Assembly: GCF_050003625.1 (NCBI RefSeq)
Contig: NC_134397.1
Span: forward strand, 72,705,551-72,769,550
DNA: 64,000 nucleotides
Direction: 5' to 3'
Origin: Haematobia irritans
Taxonomy: Eukaryota > Arthropoda > Insecta > Diptera > Muscidae
Each line of letters begins with the position of its first letter. Positions within the stretch are counted from its first letter, which is position 1. Positions 23,956-33,799 of this stretch are shown piece after piece. Below the pieces are notes generated by a model that saw only the letters and a program-made list of their open reading frames with translations, searched no databases and was not told the origin of the DNA. The position numbers and the translations under genes were made by a program.

Positions 23956-25722
23956 AATTTTTTTGAGACGTTTTGTGGGTTCGTTTGTTTTACTATGTTA
24001 ACAATAACAAAATATATTTATATATTTAAATTTTCTGATTTTCTTTAATGTATAAAAATATAAGCGTTTAGCATTAAAATAAGTTTGTTTTTGTTGTTGT
24101 GGATTTGTGGATGTTGCTATAGGTTTGTTTGCTTTGCTGCTCTCGGTAGTTTAATGTTGTTTTTTGTAGATTTTTTTTTTTCAAAATTTTTATTCATTTT
24201 GCTTTATTTATAGTTTTATATATTTTTTTGCTTTCTTTGTTATTATAAAATAAAATTACGCTTTAAATTTATATTAATTATACAATGGAAATTAAAATAA
24301 ACATTAACAAAAAAATGCGTAAATATTAATTTTATTTTATTGATGTTGATTTTTTTCCTTTTAAATTAGATTATATTTTATTTTCTTTATTAAATACAGT
24401 GTAAAACTAATTATTGTTCTCTTGAAAAGAAACCAAACATAACTGTTGTTTAAAAAAGAAACTTCAAAAAAAAATTAACAAAAAATTTTACAAAATCGTG
24501 GTAATACATATGAGTGGAAATTTACAAATTCAGGGCAAAAAATAACTGCAAAATCAACATTTCCATAAAAAATAAAAAAAAGCTAGAGAGAGAGGAGAAA
24601 AGAAATTCCAATAGAAAAGTTATTAAAAATAGGAAAACAAAGGAGCCGCATTAAAAATTAATTTAAAAAATGTGTTTAATTTTTACATAGCAAGTTTATA
24701 ATGATAATATTGGATAAAGAAGAATTACAAAATAATTTTGATTCATTTACAAAGTGTGACTCTAAATATTTTATATGGGCGTTTGTTTGTTTTTTTTATG
24801 TTACATTTTATCCATAGTGTTTTTTCAAAAAACATATGTATTTATATGTATGCTGCTGAGTGAGTTGAATGTATATAGAATTTTTGCATTACTATTTTTC
24901 AATTAATTAGTTTTATAAAAAAAAAATATTTTACACTGTAGATTTTCTTGATTTATTTTACTTTTTTATCTTTTTTTCTTAGGACTTTCTGTGATAATTA
25001 TATATGACTTATTTTTTTTTTATTTTATTTGTTTTGATAAAAATTACAAATATTTGAATTGTTTTGTAAATTTGAAAACCTGAATTTTATGAGAAATTTT
25101 ATAAACTTTGTTACACTTTCCTATTACTCAGTTGATCTTATTTTTGTGAATATAGACTATTAATTTTTTTATTTTAAATATATTTATTTTAGTTTTATTT
25201 TCTTACTTTTTCAGACTATAGTGTTTACATTCCTTTTTTTGTTTAATATATTTTCTGTAACTTTTGTTTATTGTTTTTTTCGCTTTATTATTTAAAAAAA
25301 ACATATTTCAGCTAATCAGTTTATATGTAATTAATAATAATTACTATAATAAGAGCAAAAAAAAAACAAATCATATAAAACTTTAAAAATGTTACAATAT
25401 TTTTGCTTTGTTTTTTTTTGACAATTCTTTTTTATAATTTCAAATTATAAATACCTAAAGAATGTTTTGATAGAATTGAAAAAAAAAATACAATATATTT
25501 GGTGCTAAAAAAAAAGTGAAAGTGATTGAATTGTAAAAATTGGCTTTCGTTGAAAGGATAAAATCGGGGAAGTAAGGGCGGTACAGGAGGCTAAAGGAAG
25601 GTAATTAACATTTTATTATGTTTTTTTTTTCTTTGTTTTGCTTGTTTGTTTTATCTTTAAAGGATTGTGTACAAATATTGTAAATGGTTTACTGTGTTTT
25701 TGTTTTTTTTTACTATCTAAAA
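23956..25722 (-). other. Probable 3' UTR of the E2F-family gene
   Basis: A strongly AT-rich stretch free of every repeat family found elsewhere in the window. It follows the E2F stop codon on the minus strand, and several tttatt (AATAAA on the minus strand) sites occur. Absence of transposons is the main argument; the true 3' end cannot be placed. Confidence 0.5.
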
Positions 25723-25835
25723 TTAAACGAAATCATTAAATAAATCAATAAGACCTTCGGATTGACCCAATGAGAAATTGTAATAACCATCCAATGGTGG
25801 TTCAATGGGCAACAGTGGTGGCAAGTCTTCAAAAT
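25723..25835 (-). CDS. Last exon of an E2F-family transcription factor
   Basis: On the minus strand an acceptor (ctttgcag) precedes a 113-nt exon that opens with the last two bases of a codon and ends in TAA. It codes DFEDLPPLLPIEPPLDGYY, then NFSLGQSEGLIDLFNDFV. The tail fits the E2F Rb-binding consensus Y-x(3)-L-x(3)-EG-x-x-DLF at the extreme C-terminus, preceded by the usual acidic/proline-rich activation segment. Known family role: DNA-binding with DP partners, controlling S-phase genes, with this motif held by the retinoblastoma pocket. The DNA-binding, dimerization and marked-box exons are not in the neighbouring 10 kb, implying a long repeat-filled last intron. Whether this is E2F1- or E2F2-type cannot be told. 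Confidence 0.75.
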
Positions 25836-26644
25836 CTGCAAAGAAGAAAAGAAAAAAAATAATTACTAAATTTAAATTGTTTTAAATGTTTATTAATAAT
25901 AAAAATCAATAAAAGTGTCTGATACTCTTCCATAAAAAATGATCACGGTCAATTAATTTTTTTTTAGATTTTATTTAATATTGTGCTTAGAAATTCATGC
26001 CAGAGCTGAATCTCATGGTGCTACAAACTTTCAAATACAAAATTTTATACACTACAAAAACATACCTATGGTGTTTTTTGTGGTGTGTGCCATGCAGACC
26101 CACGAGAATTCAGTTCCAAAATGAATTTGTTCTATATATTTTCCTCTATATTTTTTCATTTGCATGTGCAATTTTATACGAGATGGATGAGATTTAAATG
26201 ATGATGTTGCGTGTGTTTTGTTTTATTAAAAAAATCACTTTTTCACAATATGTTAATAAAGTTTTTAAAAAATGGGGATCCCTTTTGTTTTGTTGTTGAA
26301 ATTGCAGAATGTTAAAGTGGATATAAATAGAATTAAAAAAAAAATAAATAAATAAATAAATAAAATAATATCATTGTAACAAGGTTGATATAAAACCCTA
26401 CACTCATCGAACAAACTCTGCTAATAAGTGAAAATACCGACTAAACCAGACGAATTACTTTTTTTTAACAATTTTTTACAGCAACAAATCTGACATTGCT
26501 GCCAAAACATCTAGTTTTCAGAAAAGCTTTTAACGTCTGTCGTCTTTAATCGATAATCGACGTTAATTCCTGAACAAGGGCGATGTCAACCACAACGATT
26601 ACTTCTTGTACCAACTATCGTTTAAAGTTCGTGAAGGAAAAAAA
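25836..26644 (-). other. Presumed E2F last intron, no repeat recognised
   Basis: AT-rich sequence beginning at the acceptor of the E2F exon. No further exon seen; short open frames lack splice context. Confidence 0.45.
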
Positions 26645-27213
26645 AAATAATCTAGACCTCCTTTATATAACCGATTCCGAACATCGTTTCACATTATGGT
26701 GAAACCACTTAGAGAAACATTTGGGCTGTTTTCTTTTAGCACTGGATATGCTAAGCCGTTCAGGACTAAAAGAAAACAGAGTACTCGTTTATCCAGGACA
26801 TCTCCACAAATAGGCAACACTGTCATCAGCTGTTTAAAAACAATCACAGAAAAGAAGTGAAATCTTGCATTTTTAATGTATGAAATGCTCCAATTAGTAA
26901 TAAATATTTACTGCTGCGATTATTTATGACACTGTATCACTTTGAATTTCATGTTTTTCGATAAAATAGTCAAAATAAATTGCTATCGTGAATCGAAGAA
27001 TCACTTGATCCAAATACAATCTGGAAACATCGGCGCGACTTGCACTGATGAGATGTTCTGGATAGAACACCAGTGCAACGATGTTCTGGATAGCTTATAC
27101 TAATGTTGCATCAAGTGCAAAAAGGAAACAACACTTGAAAATGTCACAATAGTGAGAGGGGATAATTCACAGTTGACAAATTTTTTGGTATTCGGTCGAA
27201 ACTGAGATTGACC
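26645..27213 (-). mobile_element. SINE copy split by a CAGCCC-type MITE
   Basis: SINE wording on both sides of 26723-27134: acctcctttatataaccgat and gtgaaaccacttagagaaac on the left; gaaaatgtcac, ggggataattcac and attcggtcgaaac on the right. The interruption falls in 'gctttgaaa' of the intact SINE. Confidence 0.7.
26723..27134 (+). mobile_element. CAGCCC-type MITE, copy in SINE (412 bp)
   Basis: Starts GGGCTGTTTTCTTTTAGCAC and ends with a mutated right repeat (aaggaaacaacac). Flanked by TT (26721-26722, 27135-27136) in the interrupted SINE. Confidence 0.75.
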
Positions 27214-27507
27214 CATGACAAAAAAATATAACAACAAACAAAGACTTCTCTTTTTAGCAGACTTTTTTCTTTGAATGTATCAATATATTTGTGATCATAA
27301 GATGCGAATTCGGCACCTCGGCTCAGTGTTGCCAGTATTGGGGATTTTTCCCCAAATTGACGATATTTTTTCGTTGTAAGGGAAGAAATTTTTGAATTGA
27401 TTTGGTGGGGAATTTCCATAAATTTGGGGAATTTTATGGGGATTTTTTTCGAAATCGGTACAGTGTAATAAATCATATTAAAACAGAAGTTCAACGAATC
27501 GTCAATA

Positions 27508-27922
27508 GGGCTGTTTTCTTTTAGCACTGGATGCACTAAACCGTGAAGGACTAAAAGAAAACAGAGTACTCGTTTATCCAGGACATCTCCAAAAATACGC
27601 AACACTGTCATCAGCTGTTTAAAAACAATCACAGAAAAGAAGTGAAATCTTGCATTTTTAATGTATGAAATGCTCAAATTAGTAATAAATATTTACTGCT
27701 GCGATTATTTATGACACTGTACCACTTTGAATTTCTTGTTTTTCGATAAATTAGTCACAATAAAGTACTATTGTGAATCGAAGAAGCGTCACTTTATAAA
27801 AATACAATCTGGCAACATCGGCGCGACTTGCACTGATGAGATGTTCTGGATAGAACACCAGTGCAACGGTGTTCTGGATAGCTCATACAAATGTTGCATC
27901 CAGTGCTAAAAGAAAACAGCCC
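27508..27922 (+). mobile_element. CAGCCC-type MITE, intact copy (415 bp, TA target)
   Basis: Inverted repeats of about 27 bp: GGGCTGTTTTCTTTTAGCAC at the left and GTGCTAAAAGAAAACAGCCC at the right, both extending into the ggatgc/gcatcc arms. TA duplication at 27506-27507 and 27923-27924. A 60-codon frame (27727-27909) recurs at 4353-4535 with substitutions; it lies in a MITE and is probably not expressed. Flanking sequence (27290-27490, 28830-28930) shares a 'ttggggatttttcccc' type repeat. Confidence 0.9.
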
Positions 27923-28212
27923 TAATATTGGAAAAAGAAAACTTTGCTCTTCATTCCTGGTATACAAAAAGGTGTAAATGGAGCAGCTGGACTAGAAACG
28001 GAGCCAGGACTTTGTCTTGGAGGCCCAAGTGTTAATTTATAATTTTACTTAGCTTTTGGAAGGCACCTTTTTAAAATTGAAATTATTTATTGAACAATCA
28101 GTGATGAGCTTGATTACTTAGAAGTACATTTTCGTTCATAAATACACAGTGATCGAAAAAATGGGAGATTTTCATTTCTCGAAAAATTGGAAGACGATCA
28201 AGGGTCTGCTGG

Positions 28213-28514
28213 GAGCCACCGAGGTGCAATGGTTAGCATGACCGCCTTGCATACACAAGGTCGTGGGTGGATTATCCCACCTCAGTAATGCTGGTGACAT
28301 TTATGAGGTTTCAAAGCTTCTCTAAGTAGTTTCACTGCAATGTGGAACGCCGTTCGGACTCGGCTATAAAAAGGAGGTCCCTTGTCATTGAGCTTAACAT
28401 GGAATCGGACAGCACTCAGTGATAAGAGAGAAGTTCATCAATGTGGTATCACAATGGACTGAATAGACTAAGTGAGCCTGATACATCGGGCTGTCACCTT
28501 ACCTAACCTAACCT
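28213..28514 (+). mobile_element. tRNA-derived SINE with 13-bp target duplication
   Basis: AAGGGTCTGCTGG lies at 28200-28212 and again at 28515-28527, exactly flanking a 302-bp body. The body begins gagccaccgaggtgcaatgg (A-box region) and ends in a ctaacc tandem tail. Long direct duplications and a simple tail are the signs of target-primed reverse transcription by a LINE partner. This copy lacks the B-box region (about 50 bases) present at 21777-22097, so it could not now be transcribed by Pol III in the usual way. Confidence 0.92.
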
Positions 28515-28589
28515 AAGGGTCTGCTGGTTTTGTGTTTCGATATTTTGATCTTATTGCAACTCACAAGCTGGTATAACAAAAATTTACGG

Positions 28590-28802
28590 CCATTTTCATG
28601 TAGCTCCGTTAGACTTTAACTGTCAGTTAACAAAAAGTAAATTCCAAATATATTCTCTCCGGTTAACTTTAACTGAAAAATTGTCGGCAGTTAAGTTCCT
28701 AACTGGCATATCGAATATATAGGCAAGATGACAGCTATTTTCATAATACAGTTAAAAAGTTCGTTAGTTAACGGAACACTAACGGAGCTTCATGAAAATA
28801 GG
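28590..28802. mobile_element. Small TIR element (about 213 bp)
   Basis: The left end ccattttcatgtagctccgt-tag and the right end ctaacggagcttcatgaaaa-tagg are inverted repeats with one mismatch. The interior repeats gttaac/gttaacgg wording. No target duplication identified. Confidence 0.6.
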
Positions 28803-29848
28803 GGTTAATATGTATTTATTTGTTTCATAAAAACTTGTCAACAATTGGAATATCAATATAAATTGGGGACGAAAGTGTTCTAATTTGGGGACAAGGGCCT
28901 GAAAAATACTGGCATCACTGCCTCGGCTCTCTCGACCAAAAGCATTGAGCTTCAAAGCTATAGTTCCCCACCTGATCATCCGGGCAATGACGGATTTATT
29001 TCTAGTGCTTAAACATTTTTTTTCAAGTTTTTGAGCACGTTTGTCACTTCAATCCATTTATTAATTATTTAATCCTCCAATGCCCCAATTTTTTTGCCAG
29101 CTGATTAAATATTCCATGTTAACGACACAAAAGCAAGGAAACTGAACATGAAAAATTTATACGGTAAAATTCAGTATATGCTGCAAAGCCTCTTGGACAG
29201 TTTTGACTAAGTTTTCTTTTTATTTTAACCATTTTTGTTGTCTTAAGGTGTGTTTTATTAAAAGTTTCCTGGTTTAACGAAGCCCACCTAAGGGCGGGAT
29301 TGGGCATTAGAGGGTTAATTTATTTAACGAAAATTTTGTCTGTTATTACATTTTGTACATATTCACAAGAGGCGTTTTTCGAATCACAAAAACATTTTAT
29401 ACTTATATAAAAAGACTGAAAATGGACGTCACAAATTGAAATAATAATTATTATATTAATTATTATTATTAATAATAATTATTTTTAATAAATTTTTAAA
29501 CGTTGTCTGAATTTAGCAGCAGATGATATATTTGCACATTTTGCATTTCTTCTCGATAAATCGGTTTTGTGTTTAATTTAAGTCCGTCTCGCCTTGGCTT
29601 TCTAGTACTAAAAGAAAACAGGCCTATTTACACAATTCTTTCTATCCAGTTTGAGGCAAAAACTGTTCTATTATACATACAGTGGAAATTTTCAAATTTG
29701 ATTGTGTTTCAAAAACCTATTTATTTGTTTAAACTTTCTGTAGAATACCTTGATAAAATTATGTCAAAATTCCTAGAATTACTATTTCAAAATTTTATCA
29801 TTTTAATTTAAAATTGAAAGCTTTTTTTTAAAGCAAATTTCTGGTTAT
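28803..29848. other. Unassigned sequence with decayed repeats
   Basis: Contains a short repeat shared with 27300-27440 (28840-28930), a dyad-rich ataattattattaataat stretch (29440-29490), and a scrap of the CAGCCC MITE end (actaaaagaaaacaggcc, about 29606-29624). No gene recognised. Confidence 0.4.
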
Positions 29849-30136
29849 TTGGATTTTGTGGAATTAAGTGGAAAATATATGAAAATGGAAGAAAGCCAAA
29901 ATGGGAACAAATTAAAAACACCATTCACAACAAGGCCTTGTAAAATGAAATGTGTCTATTCGCATTACCCGAAATATGACAACAAACAAAACGCAGATGA
30001 AAATACCAAATTAGATGATACCGAATATGAACATACGCTATATATATCAGATACTCATGGTAGAATTATGCAACAAATACCCTTTCATGAAAGTGATTAT
30101 ATAAAAGCATATAATTATGCAAAAAAATCGAATTAA
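29849..30136 (+). CDS. Small orphan ORF or terminal exon, function unknown
   Basis: The open frame begins at a TTG; in-frame ATG codons lie at about 29879 (YMKMEES) and just after. From the first ATG it encodes roughly 85 residues. It is rich in Lys, Asn, Asp and Tyr, has only two cysteines (RPCKMKCVYSHY), and ends TLYISDTHGRIMQQIPFHES followed by DYIKAYNYAKKSN. No signal peptide or membrane segment is visible. A poly(A) signal AATAAA follows the TAA stop by 14 bases (30151-30156). Being free of the window's repeats and balanced in composition argues for a real exon; no homolog is recognised. It could be the last exon of a longer gene or a young orphan gene. Confidence 0.4.
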   Translation: MDFVELSGKYMKMEESQNGNKLKTPFTTRPCKMKCVYSHYPKYDNKQNADENTKLDDTEYEHTLYISDTHGRIMQQIPFHESDYIKAYNYAKKSN

Positions 30137-30150
30137 ATTCATATAAAAAT

Positions 30151-30156
30151 AATAAA
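30151..30156 (+). promoter_or_regulatory. Poly(A) signal after the orphan ORF
   Basis: AATAAA 14 bases past the TAA stop, in a local run of ataaaaataataaataat. Confidence 0.4.
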
Positions 30157-30539
30157 TAATCGACATTGAAAACAAAAAAAAACTGATTATTCACGAAATC
30201 ATTTAAATGGTAGAAAGACCAACTATTGGAAGGAAACCTCTCCGTACAATTACTAGCAATAGAAATGCTAGGAAACTATACCAAAGACAATTAGCCCAAT
30301 TCTGAATATTCCCTAGGGAATGTGTTCCCTGGGAATTCATTTTCCCCGGGAATAAAATCCTCCTATTCTATATAGTAGGGGGAGGGAATAACATGGGAGC
30401 AATAATTTAAAGTATTCGAAGTCAGCTGTTTTACTTCAACTGTTTTATTTTAATAAATTTTTAATATTAAAATTTTGAATTGAAATTGTATTAAATTGAT
30501 GTAAAAGTTGAGTTAAACGCGAAAAACGCCAAAAATGTT

Positions 30540-31085
30540 TAGTGCCGTGTTTATGGTTGTAGCTGAGGAGAGGCGTATCAACGTAACAAGGTCTAAAGGA
30601 TAGAAAGGAGAAAGCTACGCGATGCCATTAACCCACTTGAGTTGCCTGAAACGTTGTAACTACATACTTGGACATGAAGAAGTTGTTACTTAGTTTATGG
30701 GATTTATAGGGTTAAAGTGGCAGCCCGATTTGATTCGGACTCACTTAGACCATTCAGTCCATTGTGATACAATATTATAGGGTAAATAATCCGGCCTTCA
30801 AATACCTGTTGGATGTATTAGCAGCCCACATTCCACCTCAACCCAAGTCTTTTGGATTATGTCCACTAGTGAGTGCTACGCTTCTTTGTCGAAGGTGGCT
30901 ACCAAAAAGGACGTAGGAAAAGATCGAGACATATCTGTGGCCCAGAGTAGCCTGAAAAATAAATAACACCTATGCCCGAATTGGAAATATTTCATCAAAA
31001 CGGAAGAAGAAAACTAGTAAATTTCTTCAGCTTTTTAAGCCACGCGGGACACATGTTCGCATTATTATTAAGAAACAAGCACCTA
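30540..31085 (+). pseudogene. Decayed PIF/Harbinger-like transposase relic
   Basis: Broken frames give pieces that fit Harbinger transposases: an N-terminal basic piece with LRDAINPLELPE (about 30610-30650), a central piece HVAQSS, and FFQLFKPRGTHVRIII (about 31027-31070), the last recalling the DGTHVRI region with the catalytic Asp lost. Stops and frameshifts are frequent. A SINE 3' fragment (30712-30772) is inserted between the pieces. The reading is by eye and needs a profile search. Confidence 0.4.
30712..30772 (-). repeat. SINE 3' end fragment
   Basis: gttaaagtggcagcccgatt and cattcagtccattgtgatac match the SINE 3' region on the minus strand. Confidence 0.6.
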
Positions 31086-31107
31086 CATTAAAACAGGAAG
31101 GGATATT

Positions 31108-31342
31108 ATAATAACATATTGTTTTTTGGAAGACAACATTATTGAATTTGGATGCAAAAATACAAAATGTTTGGAACTTAGACTACCCAAACATATATTG
31201 TTTAGACCAATGTGCTTTCAAACATATTATATATTGGTAGATATCAAACATATAAATGTTTGGGCAATACCCAAAAATGTATATGCTTGAAGCAAAATAT
31301 GTTTGGGAGTATATGTTACAGAAGCGATTTTTTGTGAGGGTG
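31108..31342 (+). mobile_element. CAC...GTG MITE, right-arm fragment
   Basis: Matches the last roughly 235 bases of the family, ending GTGAGGGTG, followed by TA and the DINE family A hairpin (ggatgggggtatattaactt). The left arm is gone. Confidence 0.75.
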
Positions 31343-33163
31343 TAGGATGGGGGTATATTAACTTTGTCATTCCGTTTGTAACACATCGAAATATTGCTCT
31401 AAGACCCCATAAAGTATATATATTCTGGGTCGTGGTGAAATTCTGAGTCGATCTGAGCATGTCCGTCCGTCCGTCTGTTGAAATCACGCTAACTTCCGAA
31501 CAAAACAAGCTATCGACTTGAAACTTGGCCCAAGTAGTTGTTATTGATATAGGTCAGATGGTGTTGCAAATGGGCCATATCGGTCCACTTTTACGTATAG
31601 CCCCCATATAAACGGACCCCCAAATTTGGCTTGCGATTGCTCTAAGAGAAGGAAATTTCATCCGATCCGGCTGAAATTTGGTACATGGTGTTAGTATATA
31701 GTCTCTAACAACCATGCCAAAATTGGTCCATATCGGTCCACTTTTACGTATAGCCTCCATATAAACGGACCCCCAAATTTGATTTGCGATCGCTCTAAGA
31801 GAAGCAAATTTCATCCGATCCGGCTGAAATTTGGTACATGGTGTTAGTATATGGTCTCTAACAACCACGCAAAAATTGGTCCATATCGGTCCACTTTTAC
31901 GTTTAGCCCCCATATAAACGGACCACAAAATTTGGCTTGCGATTGCTCTAAGAGAAGCAAATTTCATCCGATGCGGCCGACATTTGGTACATGATGTTAG
32001 TATATGGTATCTAATAACCATGCAAAAATCGGTCCACATCGGTCCATAATTATATATAGCCCCCATATAAACCGATCCCCAGATTTGGTTAGAGCAACCA
32101 TGCAAAAATTGGTCCATATCGGTCCATAATTATATATAGCCCATATAAATATATAAAACGATCCCCAGATTTGAACTCCGGAGCCTCTTAGAGGAGCAAA
32201 TTTCATCCGATCCGGCTGAAATTTGGTACATGGTATTAGTATATAGTCTCTAAGAACCATTCAAAAATTGGCCCATATCAGTCCATATATAAACCGATCC
32301 CCAGATATATATATATATATATATATAATATATGGCCGATAATAAGCATCCCAAAATTGGTCCATATCGGTCTTTAGTTATATATAGCCGATCCCCAATC
32401 ACACAAAAATTGGTCCATATCGGTTCATAATCATGCTTGCCACTCGAGCAAAAATAATCTAGCAAAATTTTATTTCTATAGAAAATTTTGTCAAAATTTT
32501 ATTTCTATAGAAAATTTTGTCGAAATTTTATTCCTATAGAAAATTTTGTCAAATTTTATTTCTATAGAAAATTTTGCCAAAATTTTATTTCTATAGAAAA
32601 TGTCAAAATTTTAATTCTAAAGAGAATGTAGAATCTTGCCACTCGAGCAAACATAATCTAGCAAAATTTTATTTCTATAGCAAATTTTGTCAAAATTTTA
32701 TTTCTATAGAAAATTTTGTCGAAATTTTATTCCTATATAAAATTTTGTCAAATTTTATTTCTATAGAAAATTTTGGCAAAATTTTATTTCTATAGAAAAT
32801 TTTGGCAAAATTTTATTTCTATAGAAAATTTTGTTAAAATCGTATTACTATAGAAAATTTTGTCCAAATTTTACTTCTATAGAAAATGTTGACAAAATTT
32901 TATTTCTAAAGAAAATTTTGTCAAACTTAATTATATACGTATTTAATCGGCCATTTTAAGTTTAATATATACCACGTATGGACTACGTGGTATATATTAC
33001 TGTATTAGGAAATTTTAAGATACCTTGTCATCGGTAAAAGTTACCGCAACCCAAGTAATTCGATTGTGGATGATAGTCTTCAGTAGAAGTTTCTACGCAA
33101 TCCATGGTGGAGGGCACATAAGCTTCGGCCTGGCCGAACTTACGGCCGTATATACTTGTTTGA
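31343..33163 (-). mobile_element. DINE family A, interrupted by a minisatellite block
   Basis: Right hairpin half at 31343-31375, GTCY tract (31460-31475), and about five tandem units to 32440. After the minisatellite, the left end (33020-33163) with ttcggcctggccgaacttac and the atatacttgttt terminus follows. The hairpin arm is cut by the MITE fragment at 31108-31342. Confidence 0.75.
32440..32935 (+). repeat. Minisatellite element, TTTCTATAGAAA unit, copy 2
   Basis: Bounded on the left by ttgccactcgagcaaaaata. The array contains the same border again at 32636-32665, so the border plus several units were duplicated together. About 15 units. Confidence 0.8.
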
Positions 33164-33165
33164 TA

Positions 33166-33549
33166 CTATTTTGGTAGTTTTGCCTCAAAATAGGCCTCAG
33201 TTTCGGCGATCACCTCTTCATTGCAGCCAAATTTTTCCCCTGCGAGCATCCTTTTGAGGTCTGAGAACAAGAAAAAGTCGCTGGGGGCCAGATCTGAAGA
33301 ATACGGTGGGTGGGGAAGCAATTCGAAGCCCAATTCATGAATTTTTGCCATCGTTCTCAATGACTTGTGACACGGTGCGTTTTCTTGGTGGAACAACACT
33401 TTTTTCTTCTTCATATGGGGCCGTTTTGCCGCGATTTCGACCTTCAAACGCTCCAATAACTCCATATAATAGTCACTGTTGATGGTTTTTCCCTTCTCAA
33501 GATAATCGATAAAAATTATTCCATGCACATCCCAAAAAACAGAGGCCAT
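33166..33549 (-). pseudogene. Mariner transposase C-terminal remnant
   Basis: Open for 127 codons: MASVFWDVHGIIFIDYLEKG at the start, VLFHQENAPCHKS for the second catalytic position, and PPYSSDLAPSDFFLFSDLKR with the third. The irritans subfamily normally has HQDNAPCH, so the second catalytic Asp is Glu here. The N-terminal helix-turn-helix and the first Asp are deleted. Non-functional. Confidence 0.88.
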
Positions 33550-33581
33550 TACTTTGCCAGCGGGCTTTTGAGTCTTTCCAC

Positions 33582-33618
33582 GCTTGTTGATTTCCCTGGG
33601 GCAGGGAAATCAACAAGC
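33582..33618. repeat. Perfect palindrome at the mariner deletion junction
   Basis: Arms GCTTGTTGATTTCCCTG (33582-33598) and its exact complement (33602-33618) around GGG. The parental order, seen in the copy at 52780-54016, has only one arm. Confidence 0.92.
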
Positions 33619-33799
33619 CAAGTTTTTGCTTCCACCGTATTTTTCCCCTTCAGAAAACAGTATTTTATTAAAACACGAAATTCCTTTTTTCCATTTTTTT
33701 TTCACAATAACAAAAGTTGCTTCACAAAAGACGCTCTATCTCACAAACTAATTGACTTACAGACGTCAAATTTTGACACGAATCATTTGGTAATATATA

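Noticed and set aside
27144..27677. 177-codon minus-strand frame
   Set aside because: It crosses a SINE fragment and the end of a MITE; composition is repeat-like and no motif is visible.
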